Assembly (NCBI RefSeq): GCF_022539665.2
Contig: NC_081340.1
Coordinates: 5,393,357-5,457,356, forward strand
DNA from: Daphnia carinata
Taxonomy: Eukaryota > Arthropoda > Branchiopoda > Diplostraca > Daphniidae
Length of the DNA: 64,000 bases
Direction of reading: 5' to 3'
How positions within the stretch are numbered: the stretch's first letter is position 1; every line of letters begins with the position of its first letter. A model generated the notes under the pieces. The model saw nothing but the letters and a program-made list of their open reading frames with translations. It ran no database searches and was not told the origin of the DNA. Position numbers and translations under genes: made by a program. This document shows positions 39,950 to 50,942 of the stretch, piece by piece.

Positions 39950-40063
39950 ACTTTTAAAACTGTGCACTTGAAGGACACACAAAGTAGGATGGTCCTCAAG
40001 TTTGTCCAACTTTGCATGGGTTTCTTCATCAACCACGAACAGCTTTCCCTTAAAGCTCTGCTC
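39950..40063 (-). pseudogene. Fragment of a gamma-glutamylamine cyclotransferase (AIG2-like) gene
   Basis: The minus strand encodes GKLFVVDEETHAKLDKLEDHPT and then drifts out of similarity. The pattern of Val-Asp-Asp/Glu followed by Leu-x-x-Leu-Asp-x-Leu-Glu-x-His-Pro is typical of the AIG2/GGACT fold, in which insect and vertebrate members read VDxxxLxxLDxLExHPxxY. The Tyr-Arg continuation expected after HP is lost. No start, upstream core motif or other exon is visible, so this looks like an isolated remnant in the duplicated region. The family call rests on one short motif. Confidence 0.4.
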
Positions 40064-40114
40064 AAAACAAAGGGAAATATTCAGACGAATTTTATTAGAA
40101 AACCTGTTTGTTTA

Positions 40115-41352
40115 TGGCAATCCGTTTTACCCAAAATAAAAATAAAAAATATTGGCCTTTTTTCTGTTTTACTGCTATTGCCATCTACAGGTCACATTTC
40201 TAGTTAATTTAGTTAACGAAAAATCATCATACTCCGTTTTGGAAGAAACTAAAGGAAAGGAGCAAGAAATTAAAGTGTGTTTCCCCAAGTATTACGCTTT
40301 TTTTCTTTTTTTAAAAGTTAAATCTTGATTTGGATGATTACTTTGAACTTGTTTAAAAAGCATTTAATTTGTGGCGGATAAAATTTCTCGTAATGACCTT
40401 TGCGTCCACAAGAGGCGCCTTAAACCGTGGTCCATCAGGCAGTTTTTTTTTTCAGGCATATTTCTAGATTGGCTTAGCGCGTGCAGTCTGCCTTCCTCGC
40501 TCGATTTTGCTTCTTGACCTCGTGGCTTTGGCGATTTTTGGCGTTTAATTTACTCATTTTTCAACGCTTTTCAAGGTACGCTAATAGATAATAATTAATA
40601 GCTGATACTAATGTTTGAATAATTTTGAGTTGGACAAATTTTGTTGTCTTCGGAAGATTAGGTGGTGGAAGTCGTACTTGCCATGAGGTAAGAAAAATAA
40701 AAATACTATTCGGGTTAATACATTCTAGTCTGGCTAATCCATAGTTATTAAACAGTTTGGAAAATGACATTTTTCCATGTAATGCCCACAAGGAGGAGGT
40801 GGGAGTTGAGCATGTAGGTGTCATAAGGTGAATATGAGACTCATATCTAGTTTTCTTTTACTAAAGTTTAGTGTTCATTTCCAACCAAGAAGTGGGACAT
40901 GTAGCAAGGGATTTTCCACAAGGAGGGGTCATTGGTGGCAGCAAGTGTTAAAAGGTAAACATCAATTGTATCTTCATAAAAAATATTTTGTGTTCCAATG
41001 TTCATTGTCTTACCCCTAATGTCATGAAGTTGGCCACACCTCGAAAGGCTGTACGAATCTATTCGTGAATTGACGAAAAACGGAAAGCCGCGTGAACAAT
41101 ATATTCCGGAAGCTGTGACATGCGATGAAAATGAACTGTTTAAGTGGGATCGTCTGTGGGGAACGCTTTAACAATTTTGATAAAGTTGTTCTCCATCGAA
41201 TCCAGGTAAGGCATTTTTCGAAACAGTATTTATAATTTGAAAATATCTATTGGGTTTGCTTTAGGTTACAGGAAAAGATGTACCTCAATACATAACACCA
41301 GTCGAAGAAGCCGGCCTGCGTCAACTACTACTTCAAAACATTAAAAATTCTG
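40115..41352. repeat. Left arm of a 1.24-kb inverted duplication (vasa 5' half)
   Basis: This segment is repeated in reverse complement at 50943-52181 with only scattered substitutions. The left boundary falls exactly at the sequence TGGCAATCCGTTTTACCC, which is the terminus of the MITE-like element at 52232-52403. Similarity stops abruptly outside it. The arm includes the zinc-knuckle exons and the beginning of the helicase core of the vasa pseudogene. Confidence 0.9.
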
Positions 41353-42520
41353 GCTACAGAAAACCAACACCTATTCAGAAAGCTTCAGTTGCAGGTATTC
41401 TTGCCAAAAGAGATTTAATTGCTTGTGCTGTCACGGGCTCCGGCAAAACAGTAATCCAATTAATTAACGCTGTGTAATTTTTAAACCTTGATGCCCTCGT
41501 ACTGACTTGATTCAAATGGGTCGGTATGAACTGGGTAAATTGAAGTAAAAGTAATTTTGAGTGGGCACGCCAGTAATTACGGTTTAAAAGGTCCAATTGC
41601 ATCTAAGATACTCAACAAACCCTTCGTGATATTCGTTGATTAAGTCATCTAAAATTTTACATTTTTTCATGCAGGCGGCGTACTTGGTACCGGTTTTGAA
41701 CATATTGTTAGAACAAGGTGTTGCTGGTGCGTCTCATGCCATGGGGCAAAAGCCAGAAGTTGTAATTGTCGCACCCACTCGTGAATTGGCCATTCAAATT
41801 CACCGCGAGGCGTGTAAATTCTCCTACAGTTCGGTTTTAAAGTTTGTGATTATATATGGAGGAACTGTCACGAGCCATCAGCGGTCAAATCTTCAAGCTG
41901 GGTGCAATATTCTTGTCGCGACTGCGGGGCGATTCAAGGATTTTCTCGACGGTGGAGTATTTGACTTCTCAGGGGTCAGGTTTTAAATTTTGGACTAAGC
42001 TGATCGAATGCTTGATATGGGTTTCGGCCCGAATGTTGACAAAATTGTCAACCATCCAACGGTGAATCCGAAAGTATGTTCTCGATTGCTTTTGAGTATG
42101 AGATTCGACTGATGTAATACTATTTGTTTCTCTGTAGGGAATCCGTCGTGTTGTATATTTTCGGCTACATTCCCAGATGAAGTAGAAGCGCTGGCTGCGA
42201 CGTACATGGAAGACTACATATTCGTCATAACAGGCATTGTCGGTGGCACCAATCCGGATGTTGAACAGTGGTTTTTTCAGTGCTCGAAAAGAGATAAGAG
42301 AGCTAAGCTGATCGAAGTTTTACACGATCTCGGTGATGCCAAGACTATCGTTTTTGTCGACAGCAAAAAGACGGCGGATTTCGTCGCTGCATTCTCGTGC
42401 AATAACAACTTACAAGTAAGAATCAAACTGTTGGTATTGGGCAAAGTGTCTTAACTTTAAATGTCTAGTCTACCAGCATCCATGGTGAGCGTAAACGAAA
42501 ATCGTAAATGTCTCTTCCGA
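40560..42520 (+). pseudogene. vasa: Vasa-type DEAD-box RNA helicase pseudogene
   Basis: Exon-like blocks keep introns, so this is a decayed duplicate and not a processed copy. CCHC zinc-knuckle remnants lie at about 40665-40955 (GGGSRTCHE, then HFSM*CPQGGGGS*AC, then GHVARDFPQGG). A linker reads NNIFRK. The helicase core follows: TPIQKASVAGIL (Q motif), VTGSGKT (motif I) at about 41450, APTREL (Ia), ATAGR (Ib), then LD*ADRML in place of LDEADRML (motif II) near 41985, SAT (III) near 42160, and IVFVDSKK and TSIHGERK (IV region) to about 42500. The DEAD glutamate codon is TAA and a second TAA lies just before it; knuckle exons carry further stops; motif III is in a shifted frame. Motifs V and VI (ARGLD, HRIGRTGR) are absent, so the copy is truncated. 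Functional vasa acts in germ cells; this copy cannot encode the enzyme. Confidence 0.85.
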
Positions 42521-42637
42521 AACGTCTGTCAGAAGAATATGCTAGCAACCAACTCACGAATCATGTAAGGTATGAAATATATATATGAATTAAGATTTTT
42601 TATGCCTAATGGTGGTTTAATGTCTTATTATAGATGA

Positions 42638-43279
42638 ACAATAAAAGTCGAGGTGACGAAGGAAACAACACGTCGAGGTGCTGTCAAACGTGTCTCCGTT
42701 CCGGAGAAGGAAGCGCCGGAAAGCAAAAGGCGTCGTGGTGAAACGAAAGCCAATAAATACGTTGCTGGATTGGATGATGTAGAAATGTTACACGAAGGCA
42801 AAGGACACGCTGCCGACATCCACGCCAATCACGTGCCAGATGAGCCGGAGGCGAACAATGGATCGCCAGTCACATCCGTGAAAAGTGGACGATCTACTCG
42901 CGCAATAGGCGCACTCAAAGTTTATTTTGACGTGGCCGAAACGGCGCATTCGCCAGTCAGATCCACCCGTTCGGCGCGGAAGACGGCTTCACCGGCCGAG
43001 AAGAAAGTTTCTGTCCAGCTGGAACGCGACCCCGACATTGAGACTTTGGCCGCTACAGCCAAAGAAGAGGAAGAGAAAGCACCGGCCGCCAAACGTTCAC
43101 GACAAAAGAAGGGCCCGGCAGTATCTGCCGCAACAATGGCGGATGAACCTCCGGCCGTGCCGGCCACGAAAGGGACACGTGATGGCAAGAAAACAACTAG
43201 CGAACCTGAGCTTGTTAAGGAGGATACCTCATCGCCACCACCACCACCTCGGCGTACTCGACGTACTAGAAACATCTAA
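42638..43279 (+). pseudogene. Orphan basic/acidic low-complexity open frame, C-terminal gene fragment
   Basis: A 213-codon open frame follows a TGA at 42635. It encodes a Lys/Arg/Glu/Pro/Ala-rich tail with RRGAVKR, ESKRRRGE, STRSARKTASPAEKK, EEEEKAPAAKRS and PPPPPRRTRRTRNI, typical of disordered tails of nuclear or chromatin proteins. It is more GC-rich than the vasa pseudogene upstream and matches no part of vasa. A splice acceptor at 42633 does not join it in frame because of the TGA. I treat it as the end of a second gene fused behind the truncated vasa copy. It stays open over 640 bp, so it may have decayed recently or still be translated from an unrecognised start. Confidence 0.4.
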
Positions 43280-45799
43280 CAGCAAGACCCATAAATGAAT
43301 TACCTATTTTATTTTTCTTTTGTTTTACCCATAATTTTTTACCCATTGAATAATTTGTTCACATATCGGATTCTATCTGCTTTTGGGTTCACTTCTGTAC
43401 CTCTTTCCCCAAGTTGACTTCATTACGTGTTCCTATCCATGCGTTGAGGCTCACTTGATTATAATTTTTTGTTCTTTAAATTTTGTGTCCATTTTCATTC
43501 TGAGCGACGCCCAAATAATTTTGAAGAAATACAGATTTTGGTACGGTTGGTTAAGTATTTCACAATTGGCACGGATTTGTGTGTGTGTGTGTGTGTGTGT
43601 TACTGATGTTGGTGGACCTACTGCACGAGAGCCGCAACATGAATTTATCTTTCCCAACAATACATAACTTACCATTGTAAACCCGAAAGACAACCAGCCA
43701 CCTCCTTGTTTTAATTTGGTTTTTGCATAGTATCTTCCTGTGCGAGAGAAAACTAAAAAGTTGTCTTAAATTGAATTCGCCGCCCATTTTGAAATATGTG
43801 GCAACGTTGCATTAGTTTTGTGAACCGCCATCAATCGCCATTTGCTAGTTCATTGTCGTGTGTGAAACATATGGTGTGCATCTGACGGGCGAAATACTGG
43901 ACACATCAGGCAGCAATGGTAAAGTAATACTTGAGTGAATGTTTCGCCAAGAAAACATTGTTAACCAAAGACATTGATTCTAATTCTAACAAAAACATTG
44001 TTCCACAAGAAACTTTAATTTGTGAATACCTAATGATATTTGAAACTCCTTTTCAAATTACAAAATGAATGGCACATTATTAAGAATAAACTATAAGAAG
44101 TAATTCTTTTCATGCTGAGTCATTGTTTGTTTCTTTCTAAATTTTAGGGAATATCACAAGTTGTGAACAAGACGTGGTGCCTTGGCCCTCGTTCTCTCAT
44201 CTCCATGCCAGATGGCCATTAAGAAGGATCATAAATGTGTGGCAATATCATTCTTCCATATTCCACTATTGTATTATTCTTTGCCATTATTTTCATCTCA
44301 TACCATCAACGCAAGAAGAATTTATTTGCTTGCTATCATGGATGGTAACTCATGTCCTTAAAAGTAAGCACGACAGGCACATTGAGATAATGGTTATTGC
44401 TGCCTTCTTGCTTTTTAAAAAAGGCATCAAGCCAAACTGCTCAACCATGCAGTTAGGCTTTGTACTTTTTTAAAAATTAGAATTAATGAAATAAAACAAA
44501 GCTTGTCATTTCAATCATTTCAGGATTGTGGAGACAAACATTGTGGTTCCAGCGGTTTCCTTAGTTAGGCAAGTCGTTTAATAATGCTTGGTGTTACAAC
44601 TATTTTAAATTATTTTTAATTAAAATTTTTTCATTCACGACATTTGCAGGTTCTGAGCAGTGAGAAACTATTGTTGCTGATGTAGAGTTTTGTAACGGTG
44701 GACCCCACAGTCTATGACAGAAACAAGTTGGACAGAAAATTCCATCATCACTAAAGAAGAAAAAGGGAGATTTGCATTTTAAAGTTAGGTTAGAAACAAA
44801 ACAACAATAAAACCATTGCTGATACTACCTTTCATACATTGTTATCACAAATAGGAGCAGTACATATTGGCAGCCATGTAGCTTTGTAGTTGCTTCGAAG
44901 AATTTTTTTCCTTGTCTGGTGATTTGTTGGTAATGTTGCCCATTCTATTGTTAACTTTTTTCTCTAGGTTATGCTATAAAAAATTAGTTTAGGACTTTGA
45001 ATACCTCTTATCCTTATTGCCATGGAACACTTGACATTGACTCCATTTACACTTGCAGAAACAAAAACGAACATATTTGCAACAAGTTTTTTTTGTGACT
45101 ATGAAACCAAAAATTGTGAATTATTTTAAGTACCTTTATTTAGAAGACATCTAGCGGAGGGATTGCTTGTTACTGAGTACTCTACTGAACTGTCACTTTA
45201 TTCGTTGTCAGGGGGCTATATCGAGTTTGGTTGCTATAATAATGGTTGCCTCGCGAATTGGAAATGCTTTGACGAATCCCAGGATATCGCCAAGTGTGCC
45301 ATATTGTCATAATCGTTTTTCTCTTTAGGATGGTTACCAATGTGCAGTTGAATTCTAAAAGGTAAAAGCACAAGTTCTTGGTGAAAACTTGTTGTGCAGC
45401 ATACCACCCCATTAATAGCTTACTGAAAAGTTCTGGTTACTTCCTGCTTTGTTTACAGGTTTTGTTTGATATGCTATATTTAAAGAACTGATGTTGGCAC
45501 CAGCTTGATGGGAAAAAGTCATTTCCAATGTGGTAGGAGATTTATCTAGAATTGCATTAACATCCTAATTAAACACGAGAAATTTTCTAGGGCACAGGGA
45601 AACTTGGATTTATTTGGTGATAGTTGGATGGTTTTCCTGAAGTTGCAGTTTGAAATAACCTTTCAAAGCCTAAACTCATCTTTGTAGAAAGGGACTTGTA
45701 AGTGAACAAGAAGCATTTTCTGCTTTTTTGCTAACTATATCTAACCTACATAATTTTCTGTTCAATAGTTAATGTTGTTTTTTGTTTTTTTAATAAAGG
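43280..45799. other. Non-coding stretch, unidentified remnants
   Basis: It contains a (GT)n tract at 43578-43600 and a possible exon 1 ending ATG|GTAAAG at about 43917-43919, followed by a TTTTAG acceptor at 44148 and a frame that stops after about 25 codons. This could be the broken start of a small gene, but I cannot name it. Introns and exon scraps near 45670-45780 resemble those at 53310-53400, showing that the direct duplication starts here. Confidence 0.4.
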
Positions 45800-46619
45800 T
45801 GAGAAGTAACATTGGCTCTGTAAATGTTCTTGGTTTGGGGCAAGACGTTGAATAATTTGTGATGATTGGATGGACAACATGGAATTCCTACACTTCATTC
45901 ATATTCCCCAAACGGTATTTAAAATTCAAAAATTGAAGTGCATATCTGGGCTCCCTTCCTTTCCGTAGCCCCGTTTCCCCTTGACTCGTAATAAGCCCGT
46001 AGGGGGTCATGCCCCTACTGTACGGTATATATAAAAACAACATATACCGAGGTTTGGAGGGCTCTGGCCGGAAAGGGGACGTGGGGTGCCGCTTCGTCCG
46101 ATGATGTGTTCACGGAGGGTGACGTGGCTGCCCACAAATCCGAACTAAAGGTTAATCGCTCCTGTAAAAATGTTCCAAATCTTCGGCTCTTCTTCCGGCT
46201 TCTCTTAGCCAATCACCGGGTAATCTCCCCGGTGGGTCAACAAGGCAGTGTCTCCCCCTGCCTGGGTTGACGGCAACTTTTGAAAGGGCTGTTTTGCCTT
46301 TTTAAAGTTGCAAAAATAATTCTACTATGCAGAGAATTGTCAATAAAATTGTTTTTAGAAAATATTTTTTGCAAAACTTATTTCTTTCATTGTTCTGTGT
46401 TCACACATTACATCCATCAACTTTTTTTTTATTTAGCTTGCTCAATTCACCTTTATTGTTTTTGCCACCTTTGATGGTACGCATTGTTTCCATAGGTTTA
46501 TCGTTTATCTGTAAGTATGCAATTAACATTTATTACACTCTTTGAATTCTTCAACTTAGATTCAAGTAACAACATGTAATGCCTGGATATTTTCTGAAGT
46601 AATTTTGTATTTTATTTTA

Positions 46620-46685
46620 CTCGTATGGGAACCGATCCCCAGACATTCAGCGTGCAACGCCGATGCTCTAACATTGAGCCACGAG
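46620..46685 (-). repeat. tRNA-like sequence in R1 copy A
   Basis: On the minus strand, CTCGT...ACGAG ends pair, the D arm is GCTC-AATGTTA-GAGC, and an anticodon-like stem TCGGC/GCTGA encloses GTTGCAC (TGC at anticodon positions). The T arm (GGGGATCGGTTCCC) is degenerate and lacks a canonical TTCRA loop, so a working tRNA is unlikely. The other copy is at 54682-54747 (+). Confidence 0.5.
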
Positions 46686-46786
46686 ATATATCTAACATTT
46701 CGTATTATCACATATACTATGTTATCGTCTAGGCTGTTTGTGCAGTCTTGCACAACTATATGTTTATCTTTCTACAAATTTCATAA

Positions 46787-46852
46787 GGTCCATAGCTCTG
46801 TGGTAGAACCTTTAGCTGAGATACCTGTTACCTTGGGTTCAATCCTCAGTAG
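46787..46852 (+). repeat. tRNA-like (pol III A/B box) sequence in R1 copy A
   Basis: TAGCTCTGTGGTAGAAC fits an A box/D arm, and GGGTTCAATCC fits a B box/T loop about 45 bp later. No acceptor stem is evident. The better-preserved copy is at 54518-54582 on the minus strand. Confidence 0.45.
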
Positions 46853-46947
46853 ATGTATATAATTGAAGTAGAATAAATGTAGAAAAGAATATTGCAGCAT
46901 TGCATTTCAATTTTATTCCTAGTGTAAATGTAAGTCCGTGGAAGCAA

Positions 46948-47297
46948 GGACAATAAAAACGATTTAACACTATTTACTTTTGTAATAATTACTTATCTAT
47001 ACATTAGCTGACATGGGGATTGAACCACAGACTAATTGTGTCGCAAGCCAGCATGCTACTTTTATGCCACATCTGCTCTTATTAATATCACTTAGGATTG
47101 TGATACCTATACAGATATGCGATTCACATTAGCTTATTATTGAATCCACATTAGTTGTTAATAAGTTCGTGGTTGGAATAATGGTATAGCGTGTGGTTGT
47201 CACGCTAGAATACTAAGGTTCGATCCCCATATCAGCTAATGTATAGCTAAATAATTAATACAACAGTAAATAGTGTAAAATCGTTTTTATTATCCCT
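46948..47297. repeat. Inverted pair of tRNA-like elements
   Basis: The arms 46948-47025 and 47215-47297 are reverse complements over about 75 bp. Each arm begins with a B-box-like GGTTCRATCCCCAT and ends in a tail ATCGTTTTTATT. Inward of each lies the rest of a tRNA-like body: 47006-47075 (-) with TGGCATAAAAGTAGC, and 47168-47236 (+) with GGTATAGCGTGTGGTTGTCACGC. The bodies differ much more than the shared T-arm and tail. The structure looks like two SINE-type units inserted tail-out, or one element with tRNA-like terminal inverted repeats. Confidence 0.65.
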
Positions 47298-47385
47298 CCT
47301 TCCACCCACATATCCACCACTTTTACGTACATTTCATAACACAGTACACAACATACAATACATACACAAATACACTTAAAACTAA

Positions 47386-47694
47386 CCCGTTGGCTGCCAC
47401 GCCACCTATCTACAATAGCTACTGTCGCTATCAAAGGGATAGCGACCAAGGGGGCCGGGTGGGCCGGGCTGAGACGACGATAAGACCTTTACGGAAATGC
47501 ACATCCCAGGTCTACATCGCCGTCTCGATCAAGGGATTCCCTGTGGTGCATTGCCTTTGGGGCCATTCGGCCAATCTTGGGCAGTGGCGCTGCTCCACCC
47601 CATGGCAGATAGACCATGGAGCAGAACAGCGCGGCCCGTCCCTGTCAAGCTACAAAAAAAAGGGGATCAAAGTGGGTGGGTGGCAGCCAACGGG
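47386..47694. mobile_element. MITE-like element with piggyBac-type ends
   Basis: The 309-bp element has terminal inverted repeats CCCGTTGGCTGCCAC at left and GTGGCAGCCAACGGG at right. It is flanked by CTAA on the left and TTAA on the right, i.e. a TTAA target duplication with one change. CCC-starting termini with TTAA targets are typical of piggyBac-family non-autonomous elements. The interior is moderately GC-rich with no open frame of note. Confidence 0.65.
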
Positions 47695-47804
47695 TTAACT
47701 TGCAAGACATAATACAACATAAAACAAAACACAACCATACCGCGAAGACGAGGCGACCATGAGGTGACGAAGAGGCGATAACGGAGGCGAAGACGGCATG
47801 GCCA

Positions 47805-48415
47805 CGAGGCGAAGTCGGGACGACGGGCGAGGCGAAGTCGGGACGACGGGCGAGGCGAAGTCGGGACGACGGGCGAGGCGAAGTCGGGACGACGGGCGAG
47901 GCGAAGTCGGGACGACGGGCGAGGCGAAGTCGGGACGACGGGCGAGGCGAAGTCGGGACGACGGGCGAGGCGAAGTCGGGACGACGGGCGAGGTGAAGTC
48001 GGGACGACGGGCGAGGCGAAGTCGGGACGACGGGCGAGGCGAAGTCGGGACGACGGGCGAGGCGAAGTCGGGACGACGGGCGAGGCGAAGTCGGGACGAC
48101 GGGCGAGGCGAACGACGGGCGAGGCGAAGTCGGGACGACGGGCGAGGCGAAGTCGGGACGACGGGCGAGGCGAAGTCGGGACGACGGGCGAGGCGAAGTC
48201 GGGACGACGGGCGAGGCGAAGTCGGGACGACGGGCGAGGCGAAGTCGGGACGACGGGCGAGGCGAAGTCGGTACGACGGGCGATGCAAAGTCGGTACGAC
48301 GGGCGATGCAAAGTCGGGACGACGGGCGATGCAAAGTCGGGACGACGGGCGAAGCGAAGACGGGACGACGGCCGAAACGAAGACGGGATGACGGGCGAGG
48401 TGACGACGGGCGTGG
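47805..48415. repeat. GC-rich minisatellite, 23-bp unit, about 25 copies
   Basis: The unit GGCGAAGTCGGGACGACGGGC plus GA repeats every 23 bp. Most copies are identical. One near 48112 has lost about 7 bp, and copies after about 48260 drift (TCGGTACGAC, GCGATGCAAAG, GCGAAGACGGG). Because 23 is not a multiple of 3 and the unit has no stop in any frame, all frames stay open and give long but meaningless Arg/Gly/Asp or Pro/Ser/Arg-rich frames on both strands. The array interrupts otherwise AT-rich DNA. Confidence 0.95.
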
Positions 48416-48429
48416 CGAAGACGAAGAAG

Positions 48430-50942
48430 GCTTTGTTCTAAATCGTAAAAGTAAAGAAAAAGAACTAGTTAGTGGGAAATATAAGATTGTTGTTGTAACC
48501 AAACGTTGAAGGCAATTTGACTTACTTCTGCTGTCCGATGGCTAGAAAGACTGTAGGGCCAGCAAATAGGCAGCAGACGGCCAAGAGTTGGCAATTCTAT
48601 GGTTGAATGTTCAATTTAAATAAAAAAGCAAACTATATGAGGCACAAGAGAAATTTAAAATATCAGTAGAAATTGTGTTGAGGTACATGTATGTGTCCGT
48701 TGGTAGGCTAAGTAGAGATTACAACTGCCAAAATGACTGTCATTACAGTTGACACTGCAACGAAGATGAATATGGTGCACCACTCAGATCACGATTGACA
48801 GGAGACCATGAGTGGTTAAAGAGTAGAAGAACGATATTATGGTATTCCTACCCATAGGATTTGCATCTTTGGTGACGTTCCTCAACTGGAAGTATTCTTT
48901 ACAAATGAAGTTTCATGAGCTAAACCTTAAAAGCAAATCCGTCAATGAGATTCTGATAACAAAACACTAGTCTTATACCTCTCAATGAGCACTGGTATAG
49001 TTTGAAGTATGCAACGTAGTAGGTTGCTAATAGTTTTTTGGTTTGACAGCTGGCATACAAGATATGTACCATAAACACCAAGCATTCTGTGGGCTTCACT
49101 TCCAAAACACACTCAGGGATGAAAACGAACAGAAGCACCATTAGATTTTCTTGACTTTTCCATTGGAATATGACATATTTAACAGAAACTTTCGAACACA
49201 GCTTTCACCGCTCCCATATAGTCAGCAAGTAAATAGTGGCACAGCAGCGTCATCTTGTTTTCCAATTAACAACCGAAAAATTCATCAAAATTGAAAATCT
49301 TGCTTTTTTGAGACGGGAACTGCACTGATGTGAACTCTTTAAACATACTTTTAGAGCGTGAATCCCCACCCACCCCCATATTGGCTACTACCATTTCAAT
49401 TTTAACAAATACAGCGACCGAAACCACGAACGGCATTTTAAAAATATAGCGATTTAACATGTTTTTGAGCCCGATTTTTTCACTGTCTTTTATTTATTTA
49501 TCCAAAAACCTAGATATTTCTAGGAAAATACATGATTTGGGTTCACAGTTCAACAAGGATGCTGATTGCGCTTCACACACATCTAGAAATTTCGCAAGTT
49601 GACGTATCTCTGGATTGTTAGCTAGTCAACACCTGTATGGTAATACACTTCTTTTTTTGAACAGCTGCAATGTATTTCGGTTATAAGTTCCACGGCAAAA
49701 TTTCTCCATTGAGACAAGCTCGCCAATTGTGCGCTATCTTGTGCCTATTTTCAATTAAATGGATACGCCGTCACTTTACTGCTCGGAAGAGCTCACTTTG
49801 GCCTGGAATATTGTTTTGAATAGTGTAATTAGTATACATTGCATACATTAGATTGAATCAATTACTTTTTGGCATACGTTCTTTAATTGTGTGAGGCTGC
49901 CAAATCGTCGACGGGCGGTTTCTAAAGGAGGAAATCAGCTATGAGCTTGCGGATTCATCAATAAATGCAAAACTATTAAAAAATTATGAAGATAGCCTGA
50001 AACCAAATTGTAAAGAAAATTTAATTTTAGTTTCCAGCACTTCGGTACAGGTATCATCGTCAACGTAGGCGCAGGTGATTTTTCCATGTTCATTGTATCA
50101 GGTCACCAACTTCTACTAGATGAGTCAAGAGGAAATGAGGTTAACGAACAGAAAATTAACCATACAATTCAACTGATAAGAATACCATGATGCGTGGAAG
50201 TAAAATACACCACATCACAACTGTTAAAACTGTCAGAACATTCACCACCCATGCAAAACATTTTCTGATTCATTAATGTTCATCACCTAGCCTATACCAA
50301 GAAAACCAAACACAATTAGTGCGGAAAATTTTGCTGATGAAGAGTTAACATACCTGACATTTACTGCAGACCAGCAATTCCTGATGGACTCCCACACAAC
50401 ATTCCAGATAAACAAAACAGTAGTATTTCATAAACAAACATCTTGCAATAGTGGTAAATATAATGCAGTAACTGGTAAATATAACATCTCAAATGAACAA
50501 CAAATGTGAACGGAACCATTCGAAAATGAAGTAAACAATTTCAAACATGAATTTGCACAAAAAGGATTTTAACTAAAAAACTACTAGAGAACGAAGTTTT
50601 TCCTTCAACCTTTTCCTAATTTTAAAATCAATTCTAGAAACATAATTGTTAAGCAAATCTCACTGTGTACCTTTTTGTTGGTTGAATTTGGAAATGGCTT
50701 ACTAGTTGGAATAAGTTTTTTTCTTTTACCCCAAATTTGCTTTCCGGGCAGCGCACTTCTAACCTTCTCTGCTGACCACAGTATCTGCATGACCCGCTGC
50801 AGAATTATCACAAGTGAAGAGGAAATCGGGTCACAGATACAAAGGGGCCCAGGTACCCGTTTATTTTCTTTAAATACCATAACGCGTGAAATAAACGAAT
50901 CCGAAGAGCTTCGGTAATCGTTCCAACTACCATAATTTTTTT
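48430..50942. other. AT-rich non-coding stretch
   Basis: I see no recognisable gene, RNA or repeat. The longest open frames (up to 137 codons, near 50605-51018 on the minus strand) overlap the edge of the inverted vasa copy and have no family character. Confidence 0.5.

Larger units (their letters stand above)
45800..46950 (+). repeat. R1 repeat, copy A (about 1.15 kb)
   Basis: Copy A consists of a short decayed coding scrap, then a GC-rich block at 45945-46275 containing several hairpins (for example GTAGGGGGTCATGCCCCTAC and GGGGAGATTACCCGGT on the minus strand), then AT-rich DNA with two divergent tRNA-like sequences. The same sequence occurs in the same direction at about 53595-54160 and reversed at 54420-55578. 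The GC block is the most conserved part. I do not recognise it as a known RNA or transposon protein; a structured non-coding RNA or the untranslated end of a mobile element are both possible. Confidence 0.8.

Noticed and set aside
42922-43275. Minus-strand 117-codon frame and the overlapping second plus-strand frame
   Set aside because: Both overlap the charged orphan frame and read as low-complexity Ser/Val or Arg/His text; the main plus frame is more protein-like.
44148-44220. Possible ribosomal protein S8 start (ATG|intron|GGA ATA TCA, Met-Gly-Ile-Ser)
   Set aside because: Only the first four residues fit; the frame then departs from the family and stops after about 25 codons.
46620-46685. 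A functional tRNA-Ala(TGC) gene
   Set aside because: The T loop is not canonical, the acceptor stem is incomplete, and the sequence recurs as part of the R1 repeat.
47645-48502. Open frame of 285 codons on the minus strand, Pro/Ser/Arg-rich
   Set aside because: It is created by the 23-bp minisatellite, which stays open in the other frames too; there is no non-repetitive conserved part.
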